Of a stretch of DNA of 64,000 bases, positions 51,565 through 59,895 are shown piece after piece. The stretch is from Oricola sp. (lineage in GTDB: Bacteria > Pseudomonadota > Alphaproteobacteria > Rhizobiales > Rhizobiaceae). The stretch spans positions 124,001 to 188,000 of the forward strand of contig NZ_JALEGV010000011.1 in assembly GCF_022763245.1 (NCBI RefSeq). Direction: 5' to 3'. A program made the translations under genes and the position numbers. Each line of letters starts with the position of its first letter. Within the stretch, counting starts at the first letter, position 1. The notes under the pieces were generated by a model. The model made no database searches, was not told where the DNA came from, and saw only the letters and a program-made list of their open reading frames with translations.

Positions 51565-52491
51565 ATGCCACTGATCTCTTCCGAATCGCGCGGCGTCTTC
51601 GTCATCAGCGCCACCCCCTTCACCGACAATGGCAACCTCGACCTGCCGAGCCTCGAACGAGTCACCGATTTCTATATCGAGAAGGGCGCGGACGGACTGA
51701 CCTTGCTCGGCATGATGGGCGAGGCGCCGAAGCTGTCCGCCGAGGAAAGCCGGCAGGTCGTGCGAACGGCGATCGCGCGCGCGAACGAACTGCCGGTCAT
51801 CGTCGGCGTCTCAGCACCCGGTTTGGCCGCGCTGAGCGATCTCGCCGCCTTCTCCATGGACGCGGGCGCGGCCGGCGTGATGATCGCTCCGCCCACGGGT
51901 CTGGAAACCAACGAACAGATCATCGCCTATTTCAAGAATGCGGTCGAAGCGCTCGGCACGGACATTCCCGTCGTCTTGCAGGACTTTCCGCTATCGACCC
52001 GGGTGCACATCTCGGTCGCGACGCTCGGCACAATCATCGAGACTTGTCCCTCGATCGTCATGCTCAAGCACGAGGACTGGCCGGGGCTTGAAAAGGTCAC
52101 CGCGCTGCGCGCCGCGGAAGCCAATGGCCGGCGACGCATCTCGATCCTGTGCGGCAATGGCGGCATGTTCCTGCCCGAGGAAATGGGCCGCGGCGCCGAT
52201 GGCGCGATGACCGGTTTCGGCTATCCGGAGATGATGCGGGACGTCGTCGCGCTCGCCGCGAGCGGCGACATGGCGCGCGCCCAGGACATCTTCGACGCCT
52301 ATCTGCCCATGGTCCGCTACGAACAGCAGCCCGGCATCGGTTTGGCCATGCGCAAGCATGTCCTGCACAAGCGCGGCGCAATCGGGTCTCCGGTGTTGCG
52401 CAAACCGGGGGCCGGCCTTTCAGCCGAAGCTGTCGCAGAAGTCGATCGTCTGATGGCACGGCTTGATCGCAGGCTGGCGGAACTGAGCTGA
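51565..52491 (+). CDS. Dihydrodipicolinate synthase / N-acetylneuraminate lyase family protein, atypical active site
   Basis: This 308-residue class-I aldolase-type protein keeps the Schiff-base lysine Lys168 in VMLKHEDWPG. The partners of DapA are missing: the GTTGE motif reads GMMGE (49-53), the YNxP motif is QDFP (139-142), and the VxPYY motif is APPTG. It is therefore not a lysine-biosynthesis DapA but a lyase, aldolase or hydratase for another 2-oxo-acid-like substrate. It carries a TTGGTATGCCAT operator in its promoter and converges with the MFS-GntR pair. Co-regulation with the hydantoinase and nitrilase units suggests a step after ring opening. Confidence 0.88.
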   Translation: MPLISSESRGVFVISATPFTDNGNLDLPSLERVTDFYIEKGADGLTLLGMMGEAPKLSAEESRQVVRTAIARANELPVIVGVSAPGLAALSDLAAFSMDAGAAGVMIAPPTGLETNEQIIAYFKNAVEALGTDIPVVLQDFPLSTRVHISVATLGTIIETCPSIVMLKHEDWPGLEKVTALRAAEANGRRRISILCGNGGMFLPEEMGRGADGAMTGFGYPEMMRDVVALAASGDMARAQDIFDAYLPMVRYEQQPGIGLAMRKHVLHKRGAIGSPVLRKPGAGLSAEAVAEVDRLMARLDRRLAELS

Positions 52492-52501
52492 TCCCCTTCG
52501 A

Positions 52502-53932
52502 TCAGCCCTTGGCGGCGTAGCCTTCGAGCCGGCGCGCCGGCAGGAACGCGATCAGCAGCACGCAGATCCCCATCAGCACAGTCGGCACCATGGCCAGGAT
52601 GCCCGGCGCAACCTCGGTGCCGTCCGTCGTGCTCAATAGGCCGGACCAGAGCGCTGCGGCCCCGGCGAGCGTGACACCCAACGTTCCGCCCAATGACCGC
52701 AGGAAGGATTGCACGCCGATCGCCGCCCCTATCTGACCCGGTCCGGCGGAGTTCTGCACCACCAGCGTGAAGATCGGATAGAGAAGCCCTATCCCGAGAC
52801 CGAGCCCCACCACTGCAAGAAGCGCGGCGAAGAGCGGGACGGACCAGATGCCGAACAGGCAGAAGACCAGGGAGAAGGCGAAGGACAGAAACGCCGACAT
52901 GAGCATCATCGGCTTGTAGGCGGGGTTACGGCGCAGCAGCCGCGGCGGAATGTAGGCCCCCACCATGATGGCGCCGACAAAGGCGAGAAGCGCCACGCCG
53001 GCCGTGCCCGGATCGAGTCCGTAGACGGCTTGCAGCCAAATCGGCAGGTAGACGGCGAGCCCCAAATTGGACCCCTGCGCCATGGCAAGCGCAAGCGCGG
53101 TCAGAAGGATGGACCGGTCCGACATCACCGCCAGCGGCACGAGCGGATCGGCGGCGCTCCGGATGTGGCGCGCGAACAAACCCCAGAACGAGACAGCCGC
53201 GACCACCAGCACGAGTGTGCCGGCTTTTCCGAAATGCCCCTCGAGAAGAAGAATGGACGGGACCGCAGCGCACAGCAGAAACAGCGCGCCGACACCATCA
53301 AGCCGCCGCCCCTTGTGCGGCGCCCGCGGCGCCAGGGCCGAAGTCACGCCCCAGATCACGAGCGCGCAGGCCGGAAGATTGATCCAGAAAACCCAGCGCC
53401 AGTCGAGCCACGCGGCGACGACGCTGCCGGCCACCGGCCCGAGCAGACCCGCGACCGCGTAGATCGTCGAGATATACGCGCTGAACACCGCGCGACGGCG
53501 CATCGGAACGCGGTCGGCGACAATGATGAAGGGCAAGGCGACAAGACCGCCCGCCCCTGCGCCCTGCACGATCCGGGCGAGCACCAGCACTTCGAGGCCC
53601 GTGGCGAGCGCGCAGCCGAGCGAACCGGCGAGAAAGAGGCCGCAGCCGATCAGGAGCGCCTTGCGCCGGCCATGGATGTCGGCGACCGCGCCATAGAGCG
53701 GTGCGGCGACCGTGGAGGCCAGCAGGAACCCCGTGGTGATCCAGGGCACCAACGCGCCCTGCCCCAGATCGGTGAGAATGCCGCCGAGAACGGGGCCGAT
53801 GATGGTCTGCTCGAGTGCGGCGAGAAACAGCGCCAGCATGGCGGCGGCGAGAAGCCGCGGCGTGCCGGGCGCCAGCAGCGCGGCGAAGCGCGCCCGCAAT
53901 CCGGAAGCTGGCGGAGCCGGGTCAGCCGTCAA
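52502..53932 (-). CDS. MFS transporter, 14-helix (DHA2) type
   Basis: The 476-residue protein starts at TTG 53932, overlapping the gntR stop as TTGA; no good ATG exists before the first membrane segment. MFS motifs are LEQTIIGPVLGGIL, DIHGRRKALLIG (motif A) and VQGAGAGGLVALPFIIVADRVP (motif C-like). About fourteen membrane segments can be traced, as in proton-coupled efflux pumps of the DHA2 group. Translational coupling to gntR suggests it exports the inducer or a toxic intermediate of the same pathway. A longer arginine-rich extension toward 54199 is rejected. Confidence 0.9.
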   Translation of the reverse strand: MTADPAPPASGLRARFAALLAPGTPRLLAAAMLALFLAALEQTIIGPVLGGILTDLGQGALVPWITTGFLLASTVAAPLYGAVADIHGRRKALLIGCGLFLAGSLGCALATGLEVLVLARIVQGAGAGGLVALPFIIVADRVPMRRRAVFSAYISTIYAVAGLLGPVAGSVVAAWLDWRWVFWINLPACALVIWGVTSALAPRAPHKGRRLDGVGALFLLCAAVPSILLLEGHFGKAGTLVLVVAAVSFWGLFARHIRSAADPLVPLAVMSDRSILLTALALAMAQGSNLGLAVYLPIWLQAVYGLDPGTAGVALLAFVGAIMVGAYIPPRLLRRNPAYKPMMLMSAFLSFAFSLVFCLFGIWSVPLFAALLAVVGLGLGIGLLYPIFTLVVQNSAGPGQIGAAIGVQSFLRSLGGTLGVTLAGAAALWSGLLSTTDGTEVAPGILAMVPTVLMGICVLLIAFLPARRLEGYAAKG

Positions 53933-54615
53933 CGACGGATCCCGAGCAGATAATCGACGATGGCGTCGCGCACATGGTCGAGATGCTCGCCCATCAGCCG
54001 GCGCGACAGTTCGGGATCGGTGCCGGTGGTCGCGCGGATCAATTGCCGGTGTTCCTCGGCGCCGGGTACCAGACGGTGGGATATGCGCTTGGTGTTGAAG
54101 ATGTGGGTGCGCCGCCGCAGATCGAGGATGGACTGGGCGAGGACCGGATTGCCGGCGGCCTCGGCGATTGTGTGATGGACCATGTCGTCGACGGCCCAAT
54201 GCTGGGCCGCAGTGACCATGTTGGACTTCAGCAGGTTGTCGATCGCCGCCTCGACCTCGGCGCAGCGCTGGTGGGTGACCAGTCCGGTGGCACGGCCGGC
54301 CACCTCGACCTCAAGGATGCGACGCAGGTCGAGCAGGCGCACATAGGTTTCAAGCCCGATATCGGCGACCACGAGCTGGCGCTCCGGCCGGCGGATGATC
54401 AGTTCCTCTGCCTCCAGCCTGAACAGCGCCTCGCGAACGGGCGTGCGGGAAATCTCGAGCATCTGCGCCAGCCGCCGCTCCTGCAACGCGGCGCCGGGCC
54501 TCAATTCTCCCGCCAGCATCATGTCGAGCAGCCGCGTATAGGCGTAATCGGACAGGTGCCCCTCCCCCGAGAAGGCCTTGTTGTCATCCTCCGACCGCAG
54601 CGCTTGCGCATTCAT
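53929..54615 (-). CDS. GntR-family regulator, FCD subfamily (probable regulon repressor)
   Basis: The 228-residue protein has the GntR winged helix at about 22-85 (YAYTRLLDMMLAGELRPGAALQERRLAQMLEISRTPVREALFRLEAEELI) and an FCD domain with the metal histidines in DDMVHHTI, EEHRQLIRA and GEHLDHVRD. The ATG at 54615 has GGGAG upstream at a longer than usual distance. It faces the nitrilase gene across a region with a TTGGTATACCAT site and is coupled to an MFS gene. FadR-like regulators recognise such TNGTNNNACNA palindromes, so it is the best candidate to bind all copies of this site between 51 and 63.4 kb. Confidence 0.9.
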   Translation of the reverse strand: MNAQALRSEDDNKAFSGEGHLSDYAYTRLLDMMLAGELRPGAALQERRLAQMLEISRTPVREALFRLEAEELIIRRPERQLVVADIGLETYVRLLDLRRILEVEVAGRATGLVTHQRCAEVEAAIDNLLKSNMVTAAQHWAVDDMVHHTIAEAAGNPVLAQSILDLRRRTHIFNTKRISHRLVPGAEEHRQLIRATTGTDPELSRRLMGEHLDHVRDAIVDYLLGIRR

Positions 54616-54770
54616 CCCGACGCTTCTCCCGGTTGGCAGGCACGTTTCGCGGGACCGGCACCTCCAGCCGATCCACGCGCGCGTCCGCCCGCTCTGTTTT
54701 CGATTGTCGTGAAATCCGGCGCGAAACGAGTTCCGCAGAATTTCAGCTTGACGCATTCCTGGTTTCCGAT

Positions 54771-54782
54771 TTGGTATACCAT
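54771..54782. promoter_or_regulatory. GntR-type operator TTGGTATACCAT upstream of nitrilase 1
   Basis: The site contains the perfect 10-bp palindrome TGGTATACCA (54772-54781) and lies 56 bases before the nitrilase ATG, between the divergent gntR and nitrilase genes. TTGACG at 54748-54753 may be a -35 box, although its spacing to TATACC is long. It may control both directions. Confidence 0.65.
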
Positions 54783-54837
54783 GGGAACTCCATATGTCCA
54801 CCCGAAATCCACGAACAAGAACACAGGAGACACGGCA

Positions 54838-55863
54838 ATGAAAATTGCGCCTTGGCACGCCACGTGCATTCAGGTCGAGAGCAGGATTGCATGCAACGCA
54901 AAGAGCAAGGACGAAACCTGGGAGATCATCGAGGCCAACATCGCCCGCGCCATCGGGATGATCCGTGATGCCTGCGCCGGCCCCAACCCGCCGAAACTGG
55001 TGGTCATACCGGAATTCGCGTTTCAGGGACCGCCGCGCAGCGTGCCCGTGCCGGAATGGATAGACCGTGCATGCACAACGATGCCGGGACCGATCACCGA
55101 CCGCCTCGCGGAGGTGGCGAAGGAACTCGGCATATTCATCGCGGGCAATCATTTCGAGGTCGATCCGAGATGGCCGGACCGGTATTTCAACTCCTCCTTC
55201 TGCCTCGATCCGAAGGGCGAAATGATCCTGCGCTACCGCCGTATCAACACGGCGAGCTGGACGTCACCGCACGACATTCTCGACGCCTATCGCGACGCCT
55301 ATGGCGACGCCGGCATCTTCCCCGTCGCCGACACGGAACTCGGCCGGCTGGCGATCTTCCCCTGCGGCGAGATCGCGGTGCCGGAGATTTCGCGCATGTT
55401 CATGATGCGCGGCGCGGAAGTGCTGCTGCATCCCAACAACGAACCGCTCAGCCCGGTGGCGGACGCGGCCAAGGTCTGCCGGGCGGCGGAGAACATGTGC
55501 TACCTGATCTCCGCCAATGTCGCCGGAACCGCGGGCTTTTCCGACACGCTCACCGGCGGCCATTCGCAGATCATCGACTACACCGGCAAGATCCTGGCGA
55601 TGACCGAGACGGCGGAAGAGACCACCGCCTGCTCGGCGACGATCGACGTGGCGGCGCTGCAGGCGGCACGGCGCGACACCGGCATGGGCAACGGGCTGAT
55701 GCGGTCGCGCTGGGAGATGTACAGGGCGGCATACCAGTCGGCCGACTTCTATCCCGCCAACGCGCTCGCCGACCATCCGGTCAAGACCATGCAGGACTTC
55801 ACCGAGGTCCATCGTGCCGCTCTGGCCAACCTCGAAGCCGAGGGCGTGCTGCGTCCGGCCTGA
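54838..55863 (+). CDS. Nitrilase-superfamily C-N hydrolase 1 (Lys replaced by Arg)
   Basis: The 341-residue enzyme belongs to the nitrilase superfamily (nitriles, amides, carbamoyl compounds). Glu59 in VVIPEFAFQG and Cys176 in FPCGEIAVPE are the expected base and nucleophile. The lysine that completes the triad, normally in YRK-type motifs, is replaced by arginine in LRYRRIN (Arg135). The paralogue at 62235 has the same change. AGGAGA precedes the ATG at 54838, and the gene is isolated between its operator and the NMT1-type importer. The family cannot tell whether the substrate is a nitrile or an amide; the neighbouring hydantoinase favours an amide or carbamoyl compound. Confidence 0.9.
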   Translation: MKIAPWHATCIQVESRIACNAKSKDETWEIIEANIARAIGMIRDACAGPNPPKLVVIPEFAFQGPPRSVPVPEWIDRACTTMPGPITDRLAEVAKELGIFIAGNHFEVDPRWPDRYFNSSFCLDPKGEMILRYRRINTASWTSPHDILDAYRDAYGDAGIFPVADTELGRLAIFPCGEIAVPEISRMFMMRGAEVLLHPNNEPLSPVADAAKVCRAAENMCYLISANVAGTAGFSDTLTGGHSQIIDYTGKILAMTETAEETTACSATIDVAALQAARRDTGMGNGLMRSRWEMYRAAYQSADFYPANALADHPVKTMQDFTEVHRAALANLEAEGVLRPA

Positions 55864-56064
55864 TCCGGTTCGCCGGGGCGCGCCGACGGCTGCGCCCCGG
55901 CCTTGAACGGGCCGCGACCGGTCTCCGGCCCCGGATTGCAAGGCCCTTCGCACTGCGCGGAACACCGGTCGGTCGCTGAAATTTTCAGAAATCCAACGCC
56001 GAATTTGCGGCAATGTGCATAGAAAATGAGCAAAACAGGGAATTTTCGAATGGGTGGCGAGTTT

Positions 56065-56106
56065 TTGAGCTTTGGTGTTTGACTGGTATACACCAGTGGC
56101 ATACCA
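56065..56106 (+). promoter_or_regulatory. Promoter and double operator upstream of the NMT1-type importer
   Basis: TTGAGC (56065-56070) and TATACA (56087-56092) with 16-base spacing form a plausible promoter. The -10 box lies within TGGTATACAC (56084-56093), part of the dyad ACTGGTATACACCAGT, and a second copy, TGGCATACCA (56097-56106), follows four bases later. Both resemble the TGGTATACCA operator seen at 54772 and 63365. Confidence 0.6.
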
Positions 56107-56159
56107 TCAGAATGCCGGAAGGCGAAAAGCAACGACTGCACAGCGAACAGGGTCTCAAG

Positions 56160-57164
56160 ATGAAGCTCAATTCCAAACTCAGCACAGCAATCGGCGCCAT
56201 GCTTTTGAGCATCGCCACGACCGTTCCCCCAACACTGGCGCAAGACCTGGAAGAGATGCGCCTGCGCCTCGCCTGGATCGCCGGCGGCGTGGACGCGCCC
56301 TTCTTCGTGGCGGCGGAGAAAGGCTATTTCAGCGATGCCGGCCTCGAGATCGACATCGTTGACGGCAACGGCTCGACCGGGACGATCCAGGCCGTCGGCA
56401 ACAAGGATTTCGAAATCGGCATCGCGGGTCTCGGCGCCCTCGCCCAGGCCCAGCAGGCCGCTGGCGCGAGCGACATCATCGCGGTGGCCGGACTGCTGCA
56501 GAAGGATCCGACCTCGATCATCAGCCTCAAGGGCTCCGGCATCACCGAGCCGAAGGACATCGAAGGCAAGAAGCTCGGCACCGACGCCGGCAACTTCGAG
56601 GACGGCATGATCAAGGCCTTCGCAGAGGCCAACGGCATCGACATGGACAAGGTCGAGGTCGTGATCATCAATGGCGGTGCCGACCGTGTGGCGCTGCTCA
56701 AGGGCGACGTCGATTTCATCAACGGCTGGGCCAATCCGGACGGCGACAAGGTCGCGGCCATGAAGCCCATCGAGCCGCCGATCCTGTTCGCCGATCACGG
56801 CGTGAACATCCTCGGCTCCTCGGTGATCGTGCGCAAGGACTTCCTGGCCGATCACGGCGATGCCGTCTCGGGCTTCCTCGGAGCGATCATCCAGGCCAAG
56901 GCCGAGGTTGACGCCGATCCGGAAGCCGCCCGCGACATCTTCATGAAGTACCGGCCCGACGCGGATCCCGAAGCGATCCTGGACCAGATCAAGACGATGG
57001 CGAAGTACGAGCACACCGCCCTGACCGAGGGCAAGCCCTACGGCGTGCTGGCACCGGAAGACATCGAACTGACCATTTCGCTTCTCGAGAAATACAGCGG
57101 CATGGAGCCGGGCCTGGCCCCCGACGCGATCTACACGGATGCCTACCTGCCGGCATCCGAATAA
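56160..57164 (+). CDS. NMT1/THI5-like ABC substrate-binding protein
   Basis: The 334-residue periplasmic protein starts at ATG 56160 (AGGGT upstream) with a signal peptide ending near PPTLA|QDLEEM. NMT1/THI5 and SsuA-like features are LRLAWIAGGVDAPFFVAAEKGYFSDAGLEIDIVDGNGS and TDAGNFEDGMIKAFAEANG. This family imports thiamine pyrimidines, sulfonates, nitrilotriacetate-like and aromatic N-compounds. It is followed by a strong terminator-like hairpin, then SDR, ATPase and permease genes. The double TGGTATACCA-type site in its promoter ties it to the GntR regulon. Confidence 0.9.
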   Translation: MKLNSKLSTAIGAMLLSIATTVPPTLAQDLEEMRLRLAWIAGGVDAPFFVAAEKGYFSDAGLEIDIVDGNGSTGTIQAVGNKDFEIGIAGLGALAQAQQAAGASDIIAVAGLLQKDPTSIISLKGSGITEPKDIEGKKLGTDAGNFEDGMIKAFAEANGIDMDKVEVVIINGGADRVALLKGDVDFINGWANPDGDKVAAMKPIEPPILFADHGVNILGSSVIVRKDFLADHGDAVSGFLGAIIQAKAEVDADPEAARDIFMKYRPDADPEAILDQIKTMAKYEHTALTEGKPYGVLAPEDIELTISLLEKYSGMEPGLAPDAIYTDAYLPASE

Positions 57165-57184
57165 CGACAACAGCGACTGACAAC

Positions 57185-57213
57185 CCCGGGCCCTCGCGGG
57201 CCCGGGCTTTCTT
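57185..57213 (+). terminator. Strong hairpin after the NMT1-type binding-protein gene
   Basis: CCCGGGCCC (57185-57193) and GGGCCCGGG (57198-57206) make a perfect 9-bp GC stem with a TCGC tetraloop, followed by CTTTCTT. It has the form of an intrinsic terminator and probably reduces, but does not stop, transcription into the SDR, ATPase and permease genes. Confidence 0.75.
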
Positions 57214-57225
57214 GAAAGAAGAGAC

Positions 57226-58014
57226 ATGGATTTCGGACTATCCGGCAAGCATGCCCTTGTCACCGGCGCCAGTTCCGGCCTTGGCCTGGCGATCGCCACG
57301 GCGTTGCTCGCCGAAGGCGCGAGCGTCACGCTTGCCGCCCGCTCGCAAGACAAGCTGCAGGCCGCCATCGACGGCTTGCCCGACGGCCTCAAGCCGCTGG
57401 CCGACACCGTGCTGGCGGATTTCAACGATCCGCAGGTCGCCGAAACGCTCGCCACGGCCGCCCGCCGGCGCACAGGCGCAGTCGACATTGTCGTCGCCAA
57501 CACCGGCGGCCCGCCCCCCGGGCAGCCGAGCGGCATCAAGCCGGAGGTCATGAGCGCGCAATATGGCGCGATGGTCGACCCGGTTCTGCGCCTGACGCTC
57601 GACCTCTTGCCCGAGATGCGCGCGCGCAAGTGGGGTCGTATCCTCGCAGTGACATCGTCGGGCGTCATTCAACCGATCCCGCATTTGCCGATGTCGAACG
57701 CCCTGCGCGCGTCGGTGACCGCTTTCATGAAGACGCTGGCCGGAGAAGTCGCCAGGGACGGCGTCACAGTGAATGTCATCGCCCCCGGCCGCATCGGCAC
57801 GGCGCGCACGACGCAGCTCGACCGGAACGCCGCTGAACGATCGGGACAGCCCGTCGAAGAGGTCGCCGCCGCCTCGGCCGCCTCGATACCGGCCGGGCGT
57901 TACGGCACGCCGGAAGAATTCGGCGCAGTCGCCGCCTTCCTGGCCAGCACCCAGGCCAGCTACGTCACCGGCAGCATCATTCGGGTCGACGGAGGCGCAA
58001 TCCGCTCGATCTGA
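57226..58014 (+). CDS. SDR-fold protein lacking both catalytic Tyr and Lys
   Basis: The 262-residue protein has an intact cofactor loop, LVTGASSGLG (residues 11-20), and TSSG (143-146), but where classical SDRs have YxxSK it reads LPMSNALR: Leu154 and Asn158 replace Tyr and Lys, and Arg161 follows. An FabG-like subgroup with this SNxxR pattern is known; its chemistry is poorly defined. It lies between the importer binding-protein and ATPase genes, unusual for an enzyme, which suggests that it acts directly on the imported compound. The start ATG 57226 follows AAGAGA. Confidence 0.82.
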   Translation: MDFGLSGKHALVTGASSGLGLAIATALLAEGASVTLAARSQDKLQAAIDGLPDGLKPLADTVLADFNDPQVAETLATAARRRTGAVDIVVANTGGPPPGQPSGIKPEVMSAQYGAMVDPVLRLTLDLLPEMRARKWGRILAVTSSGVIQPIPHLPMSNALRASVTAFMKTLAGEVARDGVTVNVIAPGRIGTARTTQLDRNAAERSGQPVEEVAAASAASIPAGRYGTPEEFGAVAAFLASTQASYVTGSIIRVDGGAIRSI

Positions 58015-58079
58015 GACCGCACCCACCCTGCACGCGATCTGGAACACCAGTGAAAGGACCGGCCCGTCCGGCGAAGACG

Positions 58080-58901
58080 ATGAACATGATGACACAGACC
58101 ATGGCCGAGGTCGCCGAAGGCGATCCGCACATCCGCATCGAGAATGTGAGCAAGACCTTTCTCGGCGGCAAGAAAGGCGACGTGGAGGCGCTTCGCCCGG
58201 TCAGCCTCGACATCAGGCGCGGAGAGTTCGTGTCCGTGCTCGGACCGTCGGGCTGCGGAAAATCCACCCTTCTGATGCTCCTGTCCGGCCTTCTCGATCC
58301 GACGGCCGGGCGCATCACGATCGACGGTGAACAGGTCAGCGGCCCGAACTCCAATCTCGGCATCGTCTTCCAGCAGGACGTCCTGCTCGACTGGCGCGGC
58401 GCGCTCGACAACATCCTGCTGCAGGCCGAAATCCGCGGCGCCGACATGAAGGCGGCCGAGGCGAAGGCCCGCGAACTGCTGGAAATGGTCTCGCTCACCG
58501 GTTTCGAGGATGCCTATCCGAGGGAGCTGTCGGGCGGCATGCGGCAGCGCGTCTCGATCTGCCGCGCCCTCCTGCACGAGCCGCCGCTGCTGCTGATGGA
58601 CGAGCCCTTCGGCGCGCTGGACGCGATGACCCGCGACCAGCTCCAGATCGACCTGATGCATCTGTGCGCAAAGCGCGACATCACGGTCTTCTTCATCACC
58701 CACTCGATCCCGGAAGCGATCTTCCTGTCGGATCGCGTGGTGGTGATGAAACCGCGCCCGGGGCGCATCGAGCAGGTGCTCGACATCGACCTGCCGCGCC
58801 CGCGCCGCCTGGCCATGCGCGAGGATCCGAAATTCACCGGCTATGTGCGCGAACTGACGCAAACCTTCAAATCGCTCGGCGTGTTTAGAGAGGAACACTG
58901 A
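58080..58901 (+). CDS. ABC transporter ATPase (SsuB/TauB/ThiZ type)
   Basis: The roughly 273-residue ATPase has Walker A GPSGCGKS (55-62), the LSGGMRQR signature, Walker B LLLMDEP and the FFITHSIPEA switch region. DWRGALDNILLQAE is typical of the nitrate/taurine/thiamine-precursor class. Possible starts are GTG 58050 and ATGs at 58080, 58086 and 58089; 58080 is a compromise, as none has a strong ribosome binding site. It is three bases from the permease gene and completes the importer that begins with the NMT1-type protein. Confidence 0.92.
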   Translation: MNMMTQTMAEVAEGDPHIRIENVSKTFLGGKKGDVEALRPVSLDIRRGEFVSVLGPSGCGKSTLLMLLSGLLDPTAGRITIDGEQVSGPNSNLGIVFQQDVLLDWRGALDNILLQAEIRGADMKAAEAKARELLEMVSLTGFEDAYPRELSGGMRQRVSICRALLHEPPLLLMDEPFGALDAMTRDQLQIDLMHLCAKRDITVFFITHSIPEAIFLSDRVVVMKPRPGRIEQVLDIDLPRPRRLAMREDPKFTGYVRELTQTFKSLGVFREEH

Positions 58902-58903
58902 CC

Positions 58904-59722
58904 ATGTCCGCAATCCCCGACCAGCCGATCCGCGCACGCAACGAGATGCTGCATCGTGTCGTGACCTTCATGCCGCCGGCGTTCTGGACCCTCGTCTGCC
59001 TGATCATCTTCTGGCAAGCCGTCGTCACGCTGCGCAATGTGCCGGAATACATCCTGCCCGCCCCGACACAGATCGCGGGCGAGATCGGCTCCTATTGGCA
59101 TCGTCTGCTGCCCAACGCGCTGGTCACGCTGAGCGAGATCGCGCTGGGCTATTCGCTCGCGGTGCTCATCGCGATTCCGCTGGCTGTCTCGATCGTCTAT
59201 TCGCGCGTGATCCGCCGCGCCGTCTACCCGCTGATCGTGCTCAGCCAGACCGTGCCGAAAGTCGCCGTCGCGCCGCTGCTTCTCACCTGGTTCGGCTACG
59301 GCATGACGCCGAAGATCGTCATCGTCATCATGATGTCCTTCTTCCCGATCGTCATCAACTCTGTGATGGGTCTGCGGGCGACGACGCCGGAAATGCTCTA
59401 CCTGGCCAAATCGATGGGCGCGAATGGCTGGCAGATCTTCTGGAAGTTCCGCCTGCCGAAGGCGCTTCCGAGCGTCTTCGCCGGCCTGCGCCTCGCCACG
59501 GTGCTATCGGTGATCGGCGCGATCATCGCGGAGTTCATCGGCACCGACAAGGGGCTCGGCTACCTGATCCTCATCGCCGGCGCCAATTTCGACATCGCCC
59601 GGCAGTTCGCGGCGATCATCATCATCACCATCATTGGAATGGGCTTCTTCGGCCTGATCTCTTGGTTGGAACGGACGATGATCCCGTGGCGCGAGCAGAC
59701 CGAGATCGCCGGCGAGGGCTGA
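58904..59722 (+). CDS. ABC transporter permease (SsuC/TauC/ThiX type)
   Basis: The 272-residue permease has six or so membrane segments, EYILPAPTQIAGEIGSYW after the first helix, and the coupling loop LAKSMGANGWQIFWKFRLPKALPSVFAGLR, both characteristic of this class, followed by GAIIAEFIGTDKGLGYLI. It begins three bases after the ATPase stop. A near-perfect 14-bp terminator follows, so this unit ends here. Homodimeric assembly is likely, as only one permease gene is present. Confidence 0.93.
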   Translation: MSAIPDQPIRARNEMLHRVVTFMPPAFWTLVCLIIFWQAVVTLRNVPEYILPAPTQIAGEIGSYWHRLLPNALVTLSEIALGYSLAVLIAIPLAVSIVYSRVIRRAVYPLIVLSQTVPKVAVAPLLLTWFGYGMTPKIVIVIMMSFFPIVINSVMGLRATTPEMLYLAKSMGANGWQIFWKFRLPKALPSVFAGLRLATVLSVIGAIIAEFIGTDKGLGYLILIAGANFDIARQFAAIIIITIIGMGFFGLISWLERTMIPWREQTEIAGEG

Positions 59723-59755
59723 TCGCCGTTCAAACAAACCAACCACGCGCAGTTC

Positions 59756-59790
59756 AACGGCCCGGCTTCACGCAGAAGCCGGGCCGTTTT
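59756..59790 (+). terminator. Intrinsic terminator of the NMT1-type importer operon
   Basis: AACGGCCCGGCTTC (59756-59769) and GAAGCCGGGCCGTT (59775-59788) form a perfect 14-bp stem with a 5-base ACGCA loop and a short T-run. It lies 34 bases after the permease stop. Confidence 0.88.
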
Positions 59791-59835
59791 GCGTTTGCCC
59801 GTTGGGTCCAGCGCTTTTCACTGACCACAACGACA

Positions 59836-59861
59836 AAGCCCCCGCAGCTTGGCGGGGGCTT
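59836..59861 (-). terminator. Intrinsic terminator of the Rieske oxygenase operon
   Basis: AAGCCCCCGC (59836-59845) and GCGGGGGCTT (59852-59861) form a 10-bp stem with a 6-base loop. Read on the minus strand it is followed by TGTCGTT and lies about 35 bases after the reductase stop. The two units therefore converge on separate hairpins. Confidence 0.8.
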
Positions 59862-59895
59862 GTCTCAAACGGTTGATGACAGAGGGAGAACCGCG

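Noticed and set aside
51565-52491. Annotation as lysine-biosynthesis dapA
   Set aside because: The Thr-Thr and Tyr catalytic residues are missing and the context is catabolic, so only family membership is claimed.
53815-54837. 340-residue N-terminal extension of nitrilase 1
   Set aside because: It lies antisense to gntR and contains shadow sequence; the ATG at 54838 has a good ribosome binding site and gives a normal nitrilase length.
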